DNA of 64,000 nucleotides from an uncultured Clostridia bacterium (lineage in GTDB: Bacteria; Bacillota; Clostridia; Christensenellales; Borkfalkiaceae). Numbering within the stretch: the stretch's first letter is position 1; every line of letters starts with the position of its first letter. The stretch lies in assembly GCA_947570625.1 (NCBI GenBank), contig CANOUP010000007.1, forward strand, positions 1 through 64,000. The letters are read 5' to 3'. The notes below the pieces were generated by a model that worked only from the letters and a program-made list of their open reading frames with translations, was not told where the DNA came from and did not search any database. The translations under genes and the position numbers were made by a program. This document shows, piece by piece, positions 18,468 through 27,271 of the stretch.

Positions 18468-18500
18468 ACCGCCCGCGCTACATAGCGCGGGCGGTTTAAC
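18468..18500. terminator. Bidirectional terminator between SRP RNA and ABC exporter
   Basis: The perfect stem ACCGCCCGCGCTA / TAGCGCGGGCGGT has a 2-base spacer; T-rich sequence follows on both strands. It ends both the SRP RNA and the minus-strand exporter operon. Confidence 0.8.
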
Positions 18501-18501
18501 T

Positions 18502-19656
18502 TTATTTATTGAACATTATTTTTTCATTGCGGAACATAAAGCTAAGCGCAACGACAAGCGCGACGGCAAGCACAAAATTGGAAACTATTGCAAGCACAAA
18601 CGCCAATGGCGTTATGGAGAAAGTAAAAATTGCCGACATAGCAAGTTCACAGCCCAAAAGAGGTATAGCGTAAAGCCCTACCGAAACCGAAGGCAAAACC
18701 ATAGATACAACGCCGAGGACGATTATAAGAATCATAAGCGGAGTTATCAGTGCGCCCGCTTCTTTTACGCTTTTCGCAAACGCCGACATAACCGAAAATG
18801 CGGATATAATTACCAAGACCGCGGATATTATCAGACCGAAAATCATAAAGTAGTCGCCCGCCGAATAGAAAGCCGCCATATCTCCGCCCGAAAGCCCCGC
18901 CATAAGTTTAGGCAAAGACAGCAATACGCCGAGGAAGCTGGATATACCGCTTAAAAGCGCAAAGACAGAAAGGCTTAATATTTTACCGAGCGCAAGCTCC
19001 CAGCGCTTTATGGGGGTAATCAGCATTGTTGCCATAGTACCCCTCTCCTTTTCGCCCGCAATCGCTTCCGGCGCGACGGCGACGCAGCCAGACACCAACA
19101 GCGCAAACATAAGCATGGGCATAAACATAGACAGCATTTTGCCTGCCGTATTCTTTTCGTCGGCTAAGTCGAACCGTATGTTTTCGCCTTCGACAGGCAA
19201 ATTCACGGTAAATTTTATGCCCTGCAATATTTCGAAAACAGTATTGACATAAGTAAACGCTTTTACAGAGCTTTGCGCCGAAGAATCGTAATAGACCTTA
19301 ACATTGGGATACGGGTCGTTTTTACCCGCGGTAATGTCTTCCAGAAAGTTCTCGGGGAAAACAATATACAAATCGAGCTCGCCGTCGGCTATCTTCTTTT
19401 TAGCCTCGTCCTCGCTAAGCCCTTCGACAAGTTCCAGTCTTTCGAATCCCTCGGAAAGACTTTCGGGCATATTCACTACGCACGCCGTATAGCTTGCGTC
19501 TTCGTTGTCCGTACCCATAACAGAGGAAGTAATTGTGCCCATAAGAGAATAAATTATATAGATTAAAAGTCCCGGCAAAAGCACGCTTATAATCATTCTT
19601 TTATCTTTGAAGAAACGCGAAAATTCTTTTTTAACGATTGTCCATACGTTTTTCAT
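18502..19656 (-). CDS. ABC-2 type transporter permease (NatB-like)
   Basis: The 384-residue permease has one membrane helix at about 25-45, a large extracytoplasmic domain (about 50-175) and then five or six helices grouped in the C-terminal half, the layout of the ABC-2 export family including NatB. The motif EKERGTMATMLITPIKRWEL (about 205-225) is the family's coupling-helix region. It starts four bases inside the end of the ATPase gene (ATGA overlap), so the two form one exporter. Substrate unknown: NatAB of Bacillus exports sodium, but relatives move antibiotics or lipids. Likely regulated by the divergent HTH protein at 20.5 kb. Confidence 0.9.
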   Translation of the reverse strand: MKNVWTIVKKEFSRFFKDKRMIISVLLPGLLIYIIYSLMGTITSSVMGTDNEDASYTACVVNMPESLSEGFERLELVEGLSEDEAKKKIADGELDLYIVFPENFLEDITAGKNDPYPNVKVYYDSSAQSSVKAFTYVNTVFEILQGIKFTVNLPVEGENIRFDLADEKNTAGKMLSMFMPMLMFALLVSGCVAVAPEAIAGEKERGTMATMLITPIKRWELALGKILSLSVFALLSGISSFLGVLLSLPKLMAGLSGGDMAAFYSAGDYFMIFGLIISAVLVIISAFSVMSAFAKSVKEAGALITPLMILIIVLGVVSMVLPSVSVGLYAIPLLGCELAMSAIFTFSITPLAFVLAIVSNFVLAVALVVALSFMFRNEKIMFNK

Positions 19657-20429
19657 ACTTCTTCTCCAACGGTTTCTTTGTATAAATCAAAGAATTTTTC
19701 TTCGAGATTTTTTTCTGCGGTCAGGTTCTGCACCGTATCGAGGGCGACAAGCCTTCCGTCAATAATTACACCAACCCTGTCGCACAGCCTTTCGACAAGG
19801 CTGAAAATGTGCGTAGACAGGATAATCGTCTTACCCGCGGAGCGGAGTTCGGCAAGGAAATCGGTAACCACCTTTGCCGTAAGCACGTCAAGCCCGTTGG
19901 TCGGCTCGTCGAAAATAATGAAATCGGGGTCGTGAACAATTGATATTACAAGCGAAACTTTCTGCTTCATACCCGTGGAAAGGTTGCCCAGCTTAACTTC
20001 GGCAAATTTGTCAATGCCGAACTTTCCGAACAATTCGCGCTTGCGGTTCTCCCTAACGCTTTTTTCCACACCGTACAGCTCGCTGAAAAAATCAAACAGA
20101 TAGTTGGGCGTAAAAAATTCTTCAAGTTTAAGCTCGCTGGTAAGAAAGCCTATTTTTCCGCGAACTTTGGATTCGTCGGATACGATGCTCGCCCCTTCAA
20201 TATACGCGTTACCGCTGTCGGGTTTTATCAGAGTTGCAAGCATACGCAAGGTCGTCGTCTTGCCCGCGCCGTTGGGTCCCAGCAGTCCGAAAATTTCGCC
20301 CCTGTACGCCGTAAACGACAGGTTGTCCACCGCTGTTTTTACGTTTGTGTTCGTCCTTTCAAGCTTCTGCTGTTTGCGCGAAAGCTTGAAAGTTTTTCTT
20401 AAATTTTCAACTTTTAAAATTTCTTCCAT
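19653..20429 (-). CDS. ABC transporter ATP-binding protein (NatA-like)
   Basis: The 258-residue ATPase has Walker A GPNGAGKTT (51-59), signature LSTGMKQKVSL, Walker B FIIFDEPTNGLD and a switch histidine in LSTH. It pairs with the ABC-2 permease downstream, with a four-base ATGA overlap. Residues 15-30 carry a short basic insertion (LSRKQQKLERTNTNVK) between the first strands, as in some NatA-like proteins. A perfect sigma-A promoter lies upstream with an inverted repeat in its spacer, and the mRNA leader would be only 4-5 bases. Confidence 0.93.
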   Translation of the reverse strand: MEEILKVENLRKTFKLSRKQQKLERTNTNVKTAVDNLSFTAYRGEIFGLLGPNGAGKTTTLRMLATLIKPDSGNAYIEGASIVSDESKVRGKIGFLTSELKLEEFFTPNYLFDFFSELYGVEKSVRENRKRELFGKFGIDKFAEVKLGNLSTGMKQKVSLVISIVHDPDFIIFDEPTNGLDVLTAKVVTDFLAELRSAGKTIILSTHIFSLVERLCDRVGVIIDGRLVALDTVQNLTAEKNLEEKFFDLYKETVGEEV

Positions 20430-20440
20430 AATTAATACCT

Positions 20441-20469
20441 ATTATAATGAACATTATGTTCCCTGTCAA
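20441..20469 (-). promoter_or_regulatory. Consensus promoter of the ABC exporter operon
   Basis: On the minus strand TTGACA (20469-20464), a 17-base spacer and TATAAT (20446-20441): a perfect match to sigma-A consensus. Operator 1 occupies most of the spacer. Confidence 0.9.
20449..20461. promoter_or_regulatory. Operator 1 for the divergent HTH regulator
   Basis: GAACATTATGTTC is an inverted repeat (GAACA-N3-TGTTC) inside the spacer of the exporter promoter. A second copy of the same form lies 29 bp away, centre to centre. Confidence 0.7.
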
Positions 20470-20477
20470 CTAAATAG

Positions 20478-20490
20478 GAACATTTTGTTC
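20478..20490. promoter_or_regulatory. Operator 2 for the divergent HTH regulator
   Basis: GAACATTTTGTTC has the same GAACA-N3-TGTTC form as operator 1. It ends directly before the likely -10 of the HTH gene (TAAACT, 20491-20496), so a bound protein would also repress its own gene. Confidence 0.7.
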
Positions 20491-20502
20491 TAAACTAATC
20501 TT
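20491..20502 (+). promoter_or_regulatory. Possible leaderless promoter -10 of the HTH gene
   Basis: TAAACT lies six bases before the ATG at 20503 and there is no Shine-Dalgarno sequence. No clear -35 is visible at 17 bases, so this promoter may be weak. Confidence 0.4.
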
Positions 20503-20709
20503 ATGAACAGATTTAACGAGAGATTGAAGGAACTTAGGTGCGAAAAGTCGCTTACGCGCGCGGAGCTTGCCGAAAAGCTGAACGTTTCGGTAAGGCTTAT
20601 CGCCTACTGGGAAGGCGGACAGCGCGAGTGTTCGTTCGATACCCTTATAACGTTAGCCGATTTATTTTCTGTGAGTGTAGATTATCTGCTCGGCAGAACA
20701 GATTATTGA
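20503..20709 (+). CDS. Small XRE-family HTH regulator
   Basis: This complete 68-residue protein is a single HTH_3/XRE domain: RFNERLKELRCEKSLTRAEL, then the recognition region VSVRLIAYWEGGQRECSF, ending VSVDYLLGRTDY. It has no other domain. It is divergent from the NatAB-like exporter, and the 73-base gap holds two identical-form inverted repeats, one in the exporter promoter and one next to its own start. I infer an autoregulated repressor of the exporter. The ATG has no ribosome-binding site; the -10-like TAAACT six bases before it suggests a leaderless message. A bidirectional terminator follows. Confidence 0.88.
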   Translation: MNRFNERLKELRCEKSLTRAELAEKLNVSVRLIAYWEGGQRECSFDTLITLADLFSVSVDYLLGRTDY

Positions 20710-20715
20710 AAACAC

Positions 20716-20745
20716 AAAAGGGCGGAAACACCGCCCTTTTTATAT
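20716..20745. terminator. Bidirectional terminator between HTH gene and uppP
   Basis: The stem AAAAGGGCGG / CCGCCCTTTT has a 5-base loop. T-rich sequence follows on plus and TTTTGTGTTTT on minus. Confidence 0.88.
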
Positions 20746-20746
20746 T

Positions 20747-21562
20747 TTATGCAAAACAACCGCAACACTGCAAAACTACACAGGCAACAGCGAGAAGCAC
20801 GAGGTACAGGCTGAACCATTTGTAATTTGCTTTCTGTATTACTTTAAGCATTACTTTAACGGCAAACAATCCGACCAACGCGGAGATAATGAAGCCGAGC
20901 GCAATGCTCCACCCGTACTGCGCGCCGTTAGCCGCAAAGTCTTCCTGTATTTCGCCCTTAATAAGCCCTTTTATGAGCGAAAGCACGAAACCGCCCAGTA
21001 TTACGGGTATGCTCATTAAGAACGAAAATTTGGCTACGTCCTCGCTTTTACCGCCCGCAAGCGTACCCGCGCATATAGTCGAACCGCTTCTCGAAATTCC
21101 GGGGAGCACGGCTACCGCCTGCGCGAACGCCATAGGCAAAACAGTGCGCCAGCATAAAGGCAAAGTATTCTGCCTGCGCTTTACAATCATTTCCGTCGCA
21201 AATAGCACCGACGCCGTTATTGTAAAGAAAACCGCGAGCAATACGCCGATATAGGCGAAGTCCTGACCTAAACCGTCAATTAAGTCTTCAAGCAACAGTC
21301 CCGAAATTGCCGCCGGAACCGACGCGACAATAAGAAAGCCTAGCGTGGAAAAAGGTTTTTTGAACAGCGCCAAAATATCTTTCCAGAACACCGCGCACAC
21401 GGCTACAAGCGTGCCGAGGTGCAGTATTATGTTAAAGAACAGCCCGCCTTCTTCAACCCCGAAAATCCTCTGTAAGAATACAAGATGTCCGCTCGACGAA
21501 ACGGGTAAAAATTCTGTTAAACCCTGCGTCAGACCGAGAACTATTGCTTGCCAGATATCCAT
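20747..21562 (-). CDS. uppP: Undecaprenyl-diphosphate phosphatase
   Basis: UppP (BacA) is an integral membrane enzyme that dephosphorylates undecaprenyl pyrophosphate, recycling the lipid carrier for peptidoglycan. The 271-residue protein carries TEFLPVSSSGH (16-26) and PGISRSGSTI (about 155-164), the two conserved active-site motifs, within about eight hydrophobic segments. Its start overlaps the stop of the upstream lipoprotein gene by one base (TAATG), so it is the last gene of that unit. Family members can give bacitracin tolerance. Confidence 0.97.
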   Translation of the reverse strand: MDIWQAIVLGLTQGLTEFLPVSSSGHLVFLQRIFGVEEGGLFFNIILHLGTLVAVCAVFWKDILALFKKPFSTLGFLIVASVPAAISGLLLEDLIDGLGQDFAYIGVLLAVFFTITASVLFATEMIVKRRQNTLPLCWRTVLPMAFAQAVAVLPGISRSGSTICAGTLAGGKSEDVAKFSFLMSIPVILGGFVLSLIKGLIKGEIQEDFAANGAQYGWSIALGFIISALVGLFAVKVMLKVIQKANYKWFSLYLVLLAVACVVLQCCGCFA

Positions 21563-23766
21563 TAATTATTGTCCAATTCGAGTAAGTTTTTATACCTTTT
21601 TTCGTACTTGACTACCGTAACGTCAGCTTTGTTGTAGTCGTTTATGATTTTGTTTCTGCGCGTCGTCGTAATGTCGGAAAGATCTTTCGATTTAATCCAT
21701 TCGAAGAAGAGATTCTCGAACGTTCCCTCCGTGTCAACATTTGCCGACCAGTTGGGGGTATAAACGTTTCCGGTAGTACCGAAGTCGTACGCGTGAGTTA
21801 CATATATAAGATGCCAACCGTAGTCGCCCGCGCAGACCGTGAACGAACCCGAACCGTTGCTGACAGCGGTTTTTGCCGCGTATTCGAATTCTTTGATATA
21901 GCTTGTATCGTAAGCCGATACGGAATAACCTACATACTGCGAAAGTACGCTCGTATCCGTCGTGTATGCGAATTGAAGCTCGTTAACGGCGCTCATTGCC
22001 TGATAGCGGTCTGATTCGGGATTGAACAGATTGCCGTCATTGAAAGAGCTTCCGTTTTTCAAAGTAACGTGACCCGAAGCATATACGAATTTGGAATAGT
22101 CGATTTCGTCGTCTTTGTCCGCCAGATAGAAATTATTGTTTTCGTAATAAGCCTTATTTTCTTCGCCTGCGACGTAGCCGTTATCGAATACTACCCTGTT
22201 CTCTCCGAGCACATAGTTAATATATGCGGAGAATTCTTTAAGCATTCCGTCGATTGTAAGCTCGTTTCCTATTACCGTATAACTGCCGTCCTTGTTTTCA
22301 TAGACTCTGCCGTTATAGGAGTATCTGCCGTCGTAAGCCTGCAATTTTTTGTATCTTCCGCCGTCTTTGCTGTTGGTAAGATTGCCTTCGAAGAAGAGAT
22401 ATTCGCGTCCGTCGGATGCGCCGTAATAGTTACCGCCTATATCCGTTTCGTCCGCTTTGAAGCTGTAATTCTTTTCGCCGTTGAACCAAACCGAACGCTG
22501 GTCCTCCGTCTTAATCTGCCTTAAAAGGCTGTTTCTTTCAATGTAATAGTAATTTTCGTCTTCGTCTGCGTTCTTTATGCTCGTAAGCTCGGAAAGCTTA
22601 ACGCTCTGCTTAGCGCTGAAAGGAAGCAGAATATTGTATACGAAGCCGAACTTGCCATTTTTATTTGTACCTGCGATTTCACTGTCGGACGTATCGGGGC
22701 TGTAAAGGATGAACGAGCTTGACGACATACTGCCCATAGCGGACTCGAAAGCCGAAGCCGTCGAATAGTTGTCCGTCTGGTCTTCAAGAAGGTCGTTATA
22801 AACTTTTTCAACGTACTTGTAGTTTTCGTCTTTAAGCTTCTGCTCCTGCTGAACGCGGTAAATATCGTCGTAATATTTTCCGACAATGCGCGATTCGAGC
22901 TGAGAGATATATTCGTTTTCGATATATTTAAGTTTTAAAACGTCGTCGAGGTTTTCCGACTCATATTCGTCGATAAGGTTGTTTCCGCGAAGATTGTTGA
23001 TAAACGTATTGTACGCTTTTATTCTCGTCGCGCGTGTCGTTCCGTCGAGCGCGTCGTCCTGATACGCTCCGCTCTGTCCGAGAAGATAACCTTCGTAGCC
23101 CGTGTACACTCTGTAATCGAGCTTCCCGTCCTTCTGAGGATAATAGTCGTCCTGCTCGGTATCGAGGTTTACGGGAGTAGTACGCGTACCCGAACCTTCA
23201 TAGCCCGTTTCTTCTTCGATTATGGTCTTTTCATAGCTGTCGATAGCCGAATTGAGCGAGGAACGCAGCCTGTATTTTGCAAGTTGAACCTGCTCGCTGT
23301 CCTCACCGCCGAGAAGATACTCGTACTTTTCTTTTTCGGTTTTAAGATTGTTATAAACGGATAAAGCGTCCTTCTCGTATTCAAGCGTGCTTTCCGTGTT
23401 TTCGGACTTGTCCTTCAAAAGTTCGAGCGTAGCATACTGCGTAAGAACCGCATTGTTGACGAGCGCGTCCATAAGCATATTGAACGTGTCCTTGTACGAA
23501 TAGCCGTTATCGGTAACATAGGAATATCCTACATTGAGGAAATAGGATACCAAATCCCTCTTGATAACGGATGACGAACTTATAGCGTCCTTATAATCCG
23601 CGACACCGCTCTTTTCGAACTTGTCCGAATTTTTGATGTCGACCTCGGCGATGACCTGCTCCATATCGGCCTTGCTGTTCTTGGATACGAGCGAACAGCC
23701 TGTAAACGTTGCCGTAAGGGCAATACACGAAACCATAGTTGCGACTGCAAATTTTTTCTTAATCAT
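21562..23766 (-). CDS. PrsA/SurA-like foldase lipoprotein candidate
   Basis: Using the ATG at 23766 (good AGGAG upstream) gives a 734-residue protein with a lipoprotein signal and lipobox TFTGC (C24). An in-frame start 15 codons upstream is rejected because it would precede the signal peptide. Residues 60-340 are charged and helical, as in SurA/PrsA N-domains. Near residue 650 the stretch AGDYGWHLIYVTH resembles the closing strand of a parvulin (PpiC) domain. The gene follows pth-mfd, where clostridia often have a peptidyl-prolyl isomerase. I infer an extracytoplasmic chaperone or foldase; the parvulin core is divergent and may lack activity. Confidence 0.65.
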   Translation of the reverse strand: MIKKKFAVATMVSCIALTATFTGCSLVSKNSKADMEQVIAEVDIKNSDKFEKSGVADYKDAISSSSVIKRDLVSYFLNVGYSYVTDNGYSYKDTFNMLMDALVNNAVLTQYATLELLKDKSENTESTLEYEKDALSVYNNLKTEKEKYEYLLGGEDSEQVQLAKYRLRSSLNSAIDSYEKTIIEEETGYEGSGTRTTPVNLDTEQDDYYPQKDGKLDYRVYTGYEGYLLGQSGAYQDDALDGTTRATRIKAYNTFINNLRGNNLIDEYESENLDDVLKLKYIENEYISQLESRIVGKYYDDIYRVQQEQKLKDENYKYVEKVYNDLLEDQTDNYSTASAFESAMGSMSSSSFILYSPDTSDSEIAGTNKNGKFGFVYNILLPFSAKQSVKLSELTSIKNADEDENYYYIERNSLLRQIKTEDQRSVWFNGEKNYSFKADETDIGGNYYGASDGREYLFFEGNLTNSKDGGRYKKLQAYDGRYSYNGRVYENKDGSYTVIGNELTIDGMLKEFSAYINYVLGENRVVFDNGYVAGEENKAYYENNNFYLADKDDEIDYSKFVYASGHVTLKNGSSFNDGNLFNPESDRYQAMSAVNELQFAYTTDTSVLSQYVGYSVSAYDTSYIKEFEYAAKTAVSNGSGSFTVCAGDYGWHLIYVTHAYDFGTTGNVYTPNWSANVDTEGTFENLFFEWIKSKDLSDITTTRRNKIINDYNKADVTVVKYEKRYKNLLELDNN

Positions 23767-23810
23767 AATGTTAACTCCTGTCGTCAGGCGGTTATAAAAT
23801 ACCATTAACA

Positions 23811-23839
23811 ATTATATAATATCCGCAAGGTTTTAGCAA
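23811..23839 (-). promoter_or_regulatory. Promoter of foldase lipoprotein-uppP
   Basis: On the minus strand TTGCTA (23839-23834), a 17-base spacer and TATAAT (23816-23811), about 45 bases before the lipoprotein start. Confidence 0.72.
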
Positions 23840-23855
23840 ATCTTTTTAAGCGCAT

Positions 23856-26800
23856 TTAAGCAAAACTTATAGCAAATTTTAAAAATTTTGACATTTCGAG
23901 CATAGTTTTAGCCGGATTTGCGCGGGACTGAAATATGACGAGCGGAGCCTTAGCCATAGAAAGTTTTACTCTGCCCGCGTATTTATCGAGCGCGGCGCGT
24001 ATTCTCGCGTCTTTAAGCGTGTTTATCGAAGGCAGTTCAAGCGACCCTTCGTTGCTGTCTACGCAGATTTTCTTTACGTTGAATTTCGACGCGTACGATT
24101 TGAGCACCGCGATTATGAGAAGGTTTAACACCTCGTCGGGCATAGGTCCGTAATTGTCCTCTATGGACAGGCATACGCGCTTGTAGTCCTCGACCGTGCG
24201 TATTTCGGCAATCTGCTTGTAACAGTCCATTCTGCCCGCGTTCGACTCTATGTAAGCTTCGGGTATATACGCCGTCGCCTTGACGTCGAGTTCGGCGGTA
24301 AACGAGCTTTCGCCCGTAAGCTCTTCTTTGAGAAGTTTGGAGTAAAGCTCGTACCCGACTTTGTCCATATGACCGTGCTGTTCGGCGCCGAGCACGTTGC
24401 CCGCTCCGCGTATTTCGAGGTCGCGCATAGCTATTTTGAAGCCCGAACCGAGCTCGGTAAACTGCATTATGGCTTTAAGCCTTTCGGAAGCTTCGTACGT
24501 AAGCACCTTTTCGGGTTTGAAGGTAAAGTACGCCTGCGCAAGGCGGGAACCCCTTCCCACCCTTCCGCGAAGCTGGTACAGCTGGGATATGCCTAGGCGG
24601 TCGGAATCTATTACTATTATCGTGTTTGCGTTAGGAAGGTCTATGCCGTTCTCGATTATCGTCGTCGTTACGAGAATATTCTTTTCCCCGCGGTAAAACG
24701 CGAACACGCTGTTTTCAAGTTTTTCGCGCTCCATTCTGCCGTGGGCGTAACACACTTTGCCCTCGGGAATTATCTGCGCTATTCTGCCCGCGAACGACGA
24801 AATAGTTTCCACCCTGTTATAGAGTATGAACACCTGCCCCCCGCGCGAAAGCTCCCTTAAACACGCGTCGCGGATAAGCGTTTCCGTTTCCTCCACCACG
24901 TAAGTCTGTACGGGCAACCTTTTCTGGGGGGGAGTATTAATCGTACTGATGTCCCTTATCCCCGCGAGCGACATATGGAGCGTCCTGGGTATGGGCGTCG
25001 CCGTCATAGTAAGACAGTCTACGTCGTTTTTGACGTTCTTTATCTTTTCCTTGTGTTCGACGCCGAAGCGCTGTTCCTCGTCGAGCACGAGAAGTCCCAA
25101 ATCGTAAAATTTTACGTCCTCCGACAACAGGCGGTGAGTGCCGATAATAAAATCAATATCACCGTTTGCAAGCCGTTTAAGCGTAGCGGCCTGCTGTGCG
25201 GGAGTTTTGAAACGGTTGAGTTTTTCCACCCTGACGCCGAAATCGGCAAAGCGTTCGAGCGCGGTGTTGAAATGCTGTTCCGAAAGAACGGTGCCCGGAC
25301 ACATCAGACACGCTTGCTTTCCGCCCAGCACGCACAGGTAAACGGCCCTTAGCGCGACTTCCGTTTTACCGTAGCCGACGTCTCCGCACAAGAGTCGGTC
25401 CATAACTTTATCCGAACACATATCGGCTTTTATTTCTTCGACGGACATAAGCTGGTCGGGAGTTTCGTCGTATGAGAAAGCGTCCTCGAACTCCTGCATC
25501 ATCGCGGTATTTTCGGGGAAGCGGAAACCCTTCTTTTCCTTTCTGTCCGCGTAAAGCTGTTTTAAATCGAAGGCAAGCTCGCGTATAGAGCGTTTGACTC
25601 TCTCTTTTACCCTGTCGAAGTCAGCTCCGCCTATTCTCGAAAGCGCGGGATTTGTTTCGCCGACGTACTTGGAAAGCACGTCCATCTGCTCTACGGGAAC
25701 GTAAAGCACGTCGCCCCCCTTATATTCGAGCGCGACGTATTCTTTTATGCCGTCGGTGGTTTCTATTTTTTTTGTGCCCGTAATTTTGCCTATGCCGTGT
25801 TTTTCGTGCACGGCGTAGTCGCCTATTTCGGGCGCGGTAAACATATCCCCGCGTTTTTTTCTTATTCGCTTTGTCGTGACCTTGGTATATAAGTCGGAAC
25901 TGCCGAGAATGACGAGCTTGCTTTCGTGGATTATAAGACCGTGAGGCATTTCGGCGGAAACAAGGCTTATGCCGTGAAGCGCCTTCAATCTGTCGGGCAC
26001 GGGATAAACGGGGAAATATTCGTCTGCGAAAATTTCGGAAAGCCGTTCGGTGCGCTGTATTCCGCCCGTGAAAATGAGTATGCGGTATCCGTTTGACAGC
26101 CAGTTTTTAACGTCCGTAACCAGCTGTGGCATTGCGTTCAAATAGGACGGCGCGGGCGTCGACGTGAAGTTGTACGTGCGCAGGGGTCTGAAAAACTGAG
26201 TGCTGACCGTGAACGTCTGCAAAGCTATGCAGACGCGGTTTGTAAGATTATCGAAAAATCTTTCGGGGGTCATAAGCTGTCCGAGCGAAAAATCAAACGC
26301 TTCGCCTCCGTTTTTAAGTTCGGCGACGCGCTCGGCGTGTTCTTTATAGACTGCTTTTGCCCTGTCGCTTATAAGCTTGCACTCGTCGAGAATTACTGTA
26401 ACTTCGGGTATTATATCGAACAGCGTGCATGAACCTTTGAGAAGGGGGGCAACGAAGGAAGCGCCTGAGAAAGGCAGTCCTCCGTCCAGCTTTTCAAACA
26501 GGTCCTCCGCTATTGTTTTTGCGCGCTTGAAGCACTCTCCGTTACGGCATGTTTTAAGGCACCTTGAAACTTCTTCCTTGACCGCGGTTACGTCTTCGCG
26601 GGTAAACTCTACGTCTGTTGCCGACGCTATGATAATTTCGTCGATATCATCGAGCCTTTCGCCAGACTGTTCGTAAGGGCGTATTCTCTCGGCAGTGTCG
26701 CCGAAGAAATCTATGCGCACGGGATTTTCGGTATTGACGGGAAATATATCGAGAATATCGCCCCTGACGGCAAACGTTCCCTTGCTTTCCACGGAGTATT

Positions 26801-27263
26801 CGCGGGTATAGCCCATTCGGATAAGCCGTGAAGGAAGCGACGCATAGTCGTATTCGCCGTCCTTTTTTATATGTATGCTTCCGATATGCGAAGGAACGAG
26901 CTGGATTGCCGATTCCGCGTCGCAGATTATTATATCCGCGCCCCGCGATATTTCGTACAGCGCGGTAATTCTTCTGAACAGCGCGTCTTTGGACAGCGCG
27001 TCCTTGTATAAAATCACTTCGTCCTTTGCGGGCAGAAGCGCGCATTTTTTGCCCGAAAGCGCGGAAATCGACGTAAAAGCTTTATTCGCGGTAACCGCAT
27101 CCGCAGTCACGTACAAAACTTTGCCCTCCGCCATACATGCCGTAAGATATTTGTGCGCGTCCGAAACGCCGAAAACCGCCGTCGGCGTGCCGAGGCGGAT
27201 GTCGTTTTTAAGGGCGGTGTAATTGCCCCCTATACTGTCGAATGTGAAAAAGTCTGACTTCAA
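23856..27263 (-). CDS. mfd: Transcription-repair coupling factor
   Basis: Mfd removes RNA polymerase stalled at DNA lesions and recruits UvrA. The 1135-residue protein has the UvrB-like N-terminal domains (about 1-400), the RNA-polymerase interaction domain (about 460-530, starting EIGDYAVHEKHGIGKI) and the translocase with Walker A GDVGYGKTE (about 626-634) and DEEQ (about 726). The TRG motif and the C-terminal regulatory domain follow. Length is standard. It starts eight bases after pth. It completes, with uvrBA 12 kb away, much of the excision-repair machinery. Confidence 0.98.
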   Translation of the reverse strand: MKSDFFTFDSIGGNYTALKNDIRLGTPTAVFGVSDAHKYLTACMAEGKVLYVTADAVTANKAFTSISALSGKKCALLPAKDEVILYKDALSKDALFRRITALYEISRGADIIICDAESAIQLVPSHIGSIHIKKDGEYDYASLPSRLIRMGYTREYSVESKGTFAVRGDILDIFPVNTENPVRIDFFGDTAERIRPYEQSGERLDDIDEIIIASATDVEFTREDVTAVKEEVSRCLKTCRNGECFKRAKTIAEDLFEKLDGGLPFSGASFVAPLLKGSCTLFDIIPEVTVILDECKLISDRAKAVYKEHAERVAELKNGGEAFDFSLGQLMTPERFFDNLTNRVCIALQTFTVSTQFFRPLRTYNFTSTPAPSYLNAMPQLVTDVKNWLSNGYRILIFTGGIQRTERLSEIFADEYFPVYPVPDRLKALHGISLVSAEMPHGLIIHESKLVILGSSDLYTKVTTKRIRKKRGDMFTAPEIGDYAVHEKHGIGKITGTKKIETTDGIKEYVALEYKGGDVLYVPVEQMDVLSKYVGETNPALSRIGGADFDRVKERVKRSIRELAFDLKQLYADRKEKKGFRFPENTAMMQEFEDAFSYDETPDQLMSVEEIKADMCSDKVMDRLLCGDVGYGKTEVALRAVYLCVLGGKQACLMCPGTVLSEQHFNTALERFADFGVRVEKLNRFKTPAQQAATLKRLANGDIDFIIGTHRLLSEDVKFYDLGLLVLDEEQRFGVEHKEKIKNVKNDVDCLTMTATPIPRTLHMSLAGIRDISTINTPPQKRLPVQTYVVEETETLIRDACLRELSRGGQVFILYNRVETISSFAGRIAQIIPEGKVCYAHGRMEREKLENSVFAFYRGEKNILVTTTIIENGIDLPNANTIIVIDSDRLGISQLYQLRGRVGRGSRLAQAYFTFKPEKVLTYEASERLKAIMQFTELGSGFKIAMRDLEIRGAGNVLGAEQHGHMDKVGYELYSKLLKEELTGESSFTAELDVKATAYIPEAYIESNAGRMDCYKQIAEIRTVEDYKRVCLSIEDNYGPMPDEVLNLLIIAVLKSYASKFNVKKICVDSNEGSLELPSINTLKDARIRAALDKYAGRVKLSMAKAPLVIFQSRANPAKTMLEMSKFLKFAISFA

Positions 27264-27271
27264 AATATTCC

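Noticed and set aside
20449..20490. The two GAACA...TGTTC repeats as LexA boxes
   Set aside because: The half-sites GAAC and GTTC are five bases apart, while the Firmicutes LexA box has four; the genes flanked are an exporter and an HTH regulator, not repair genes.
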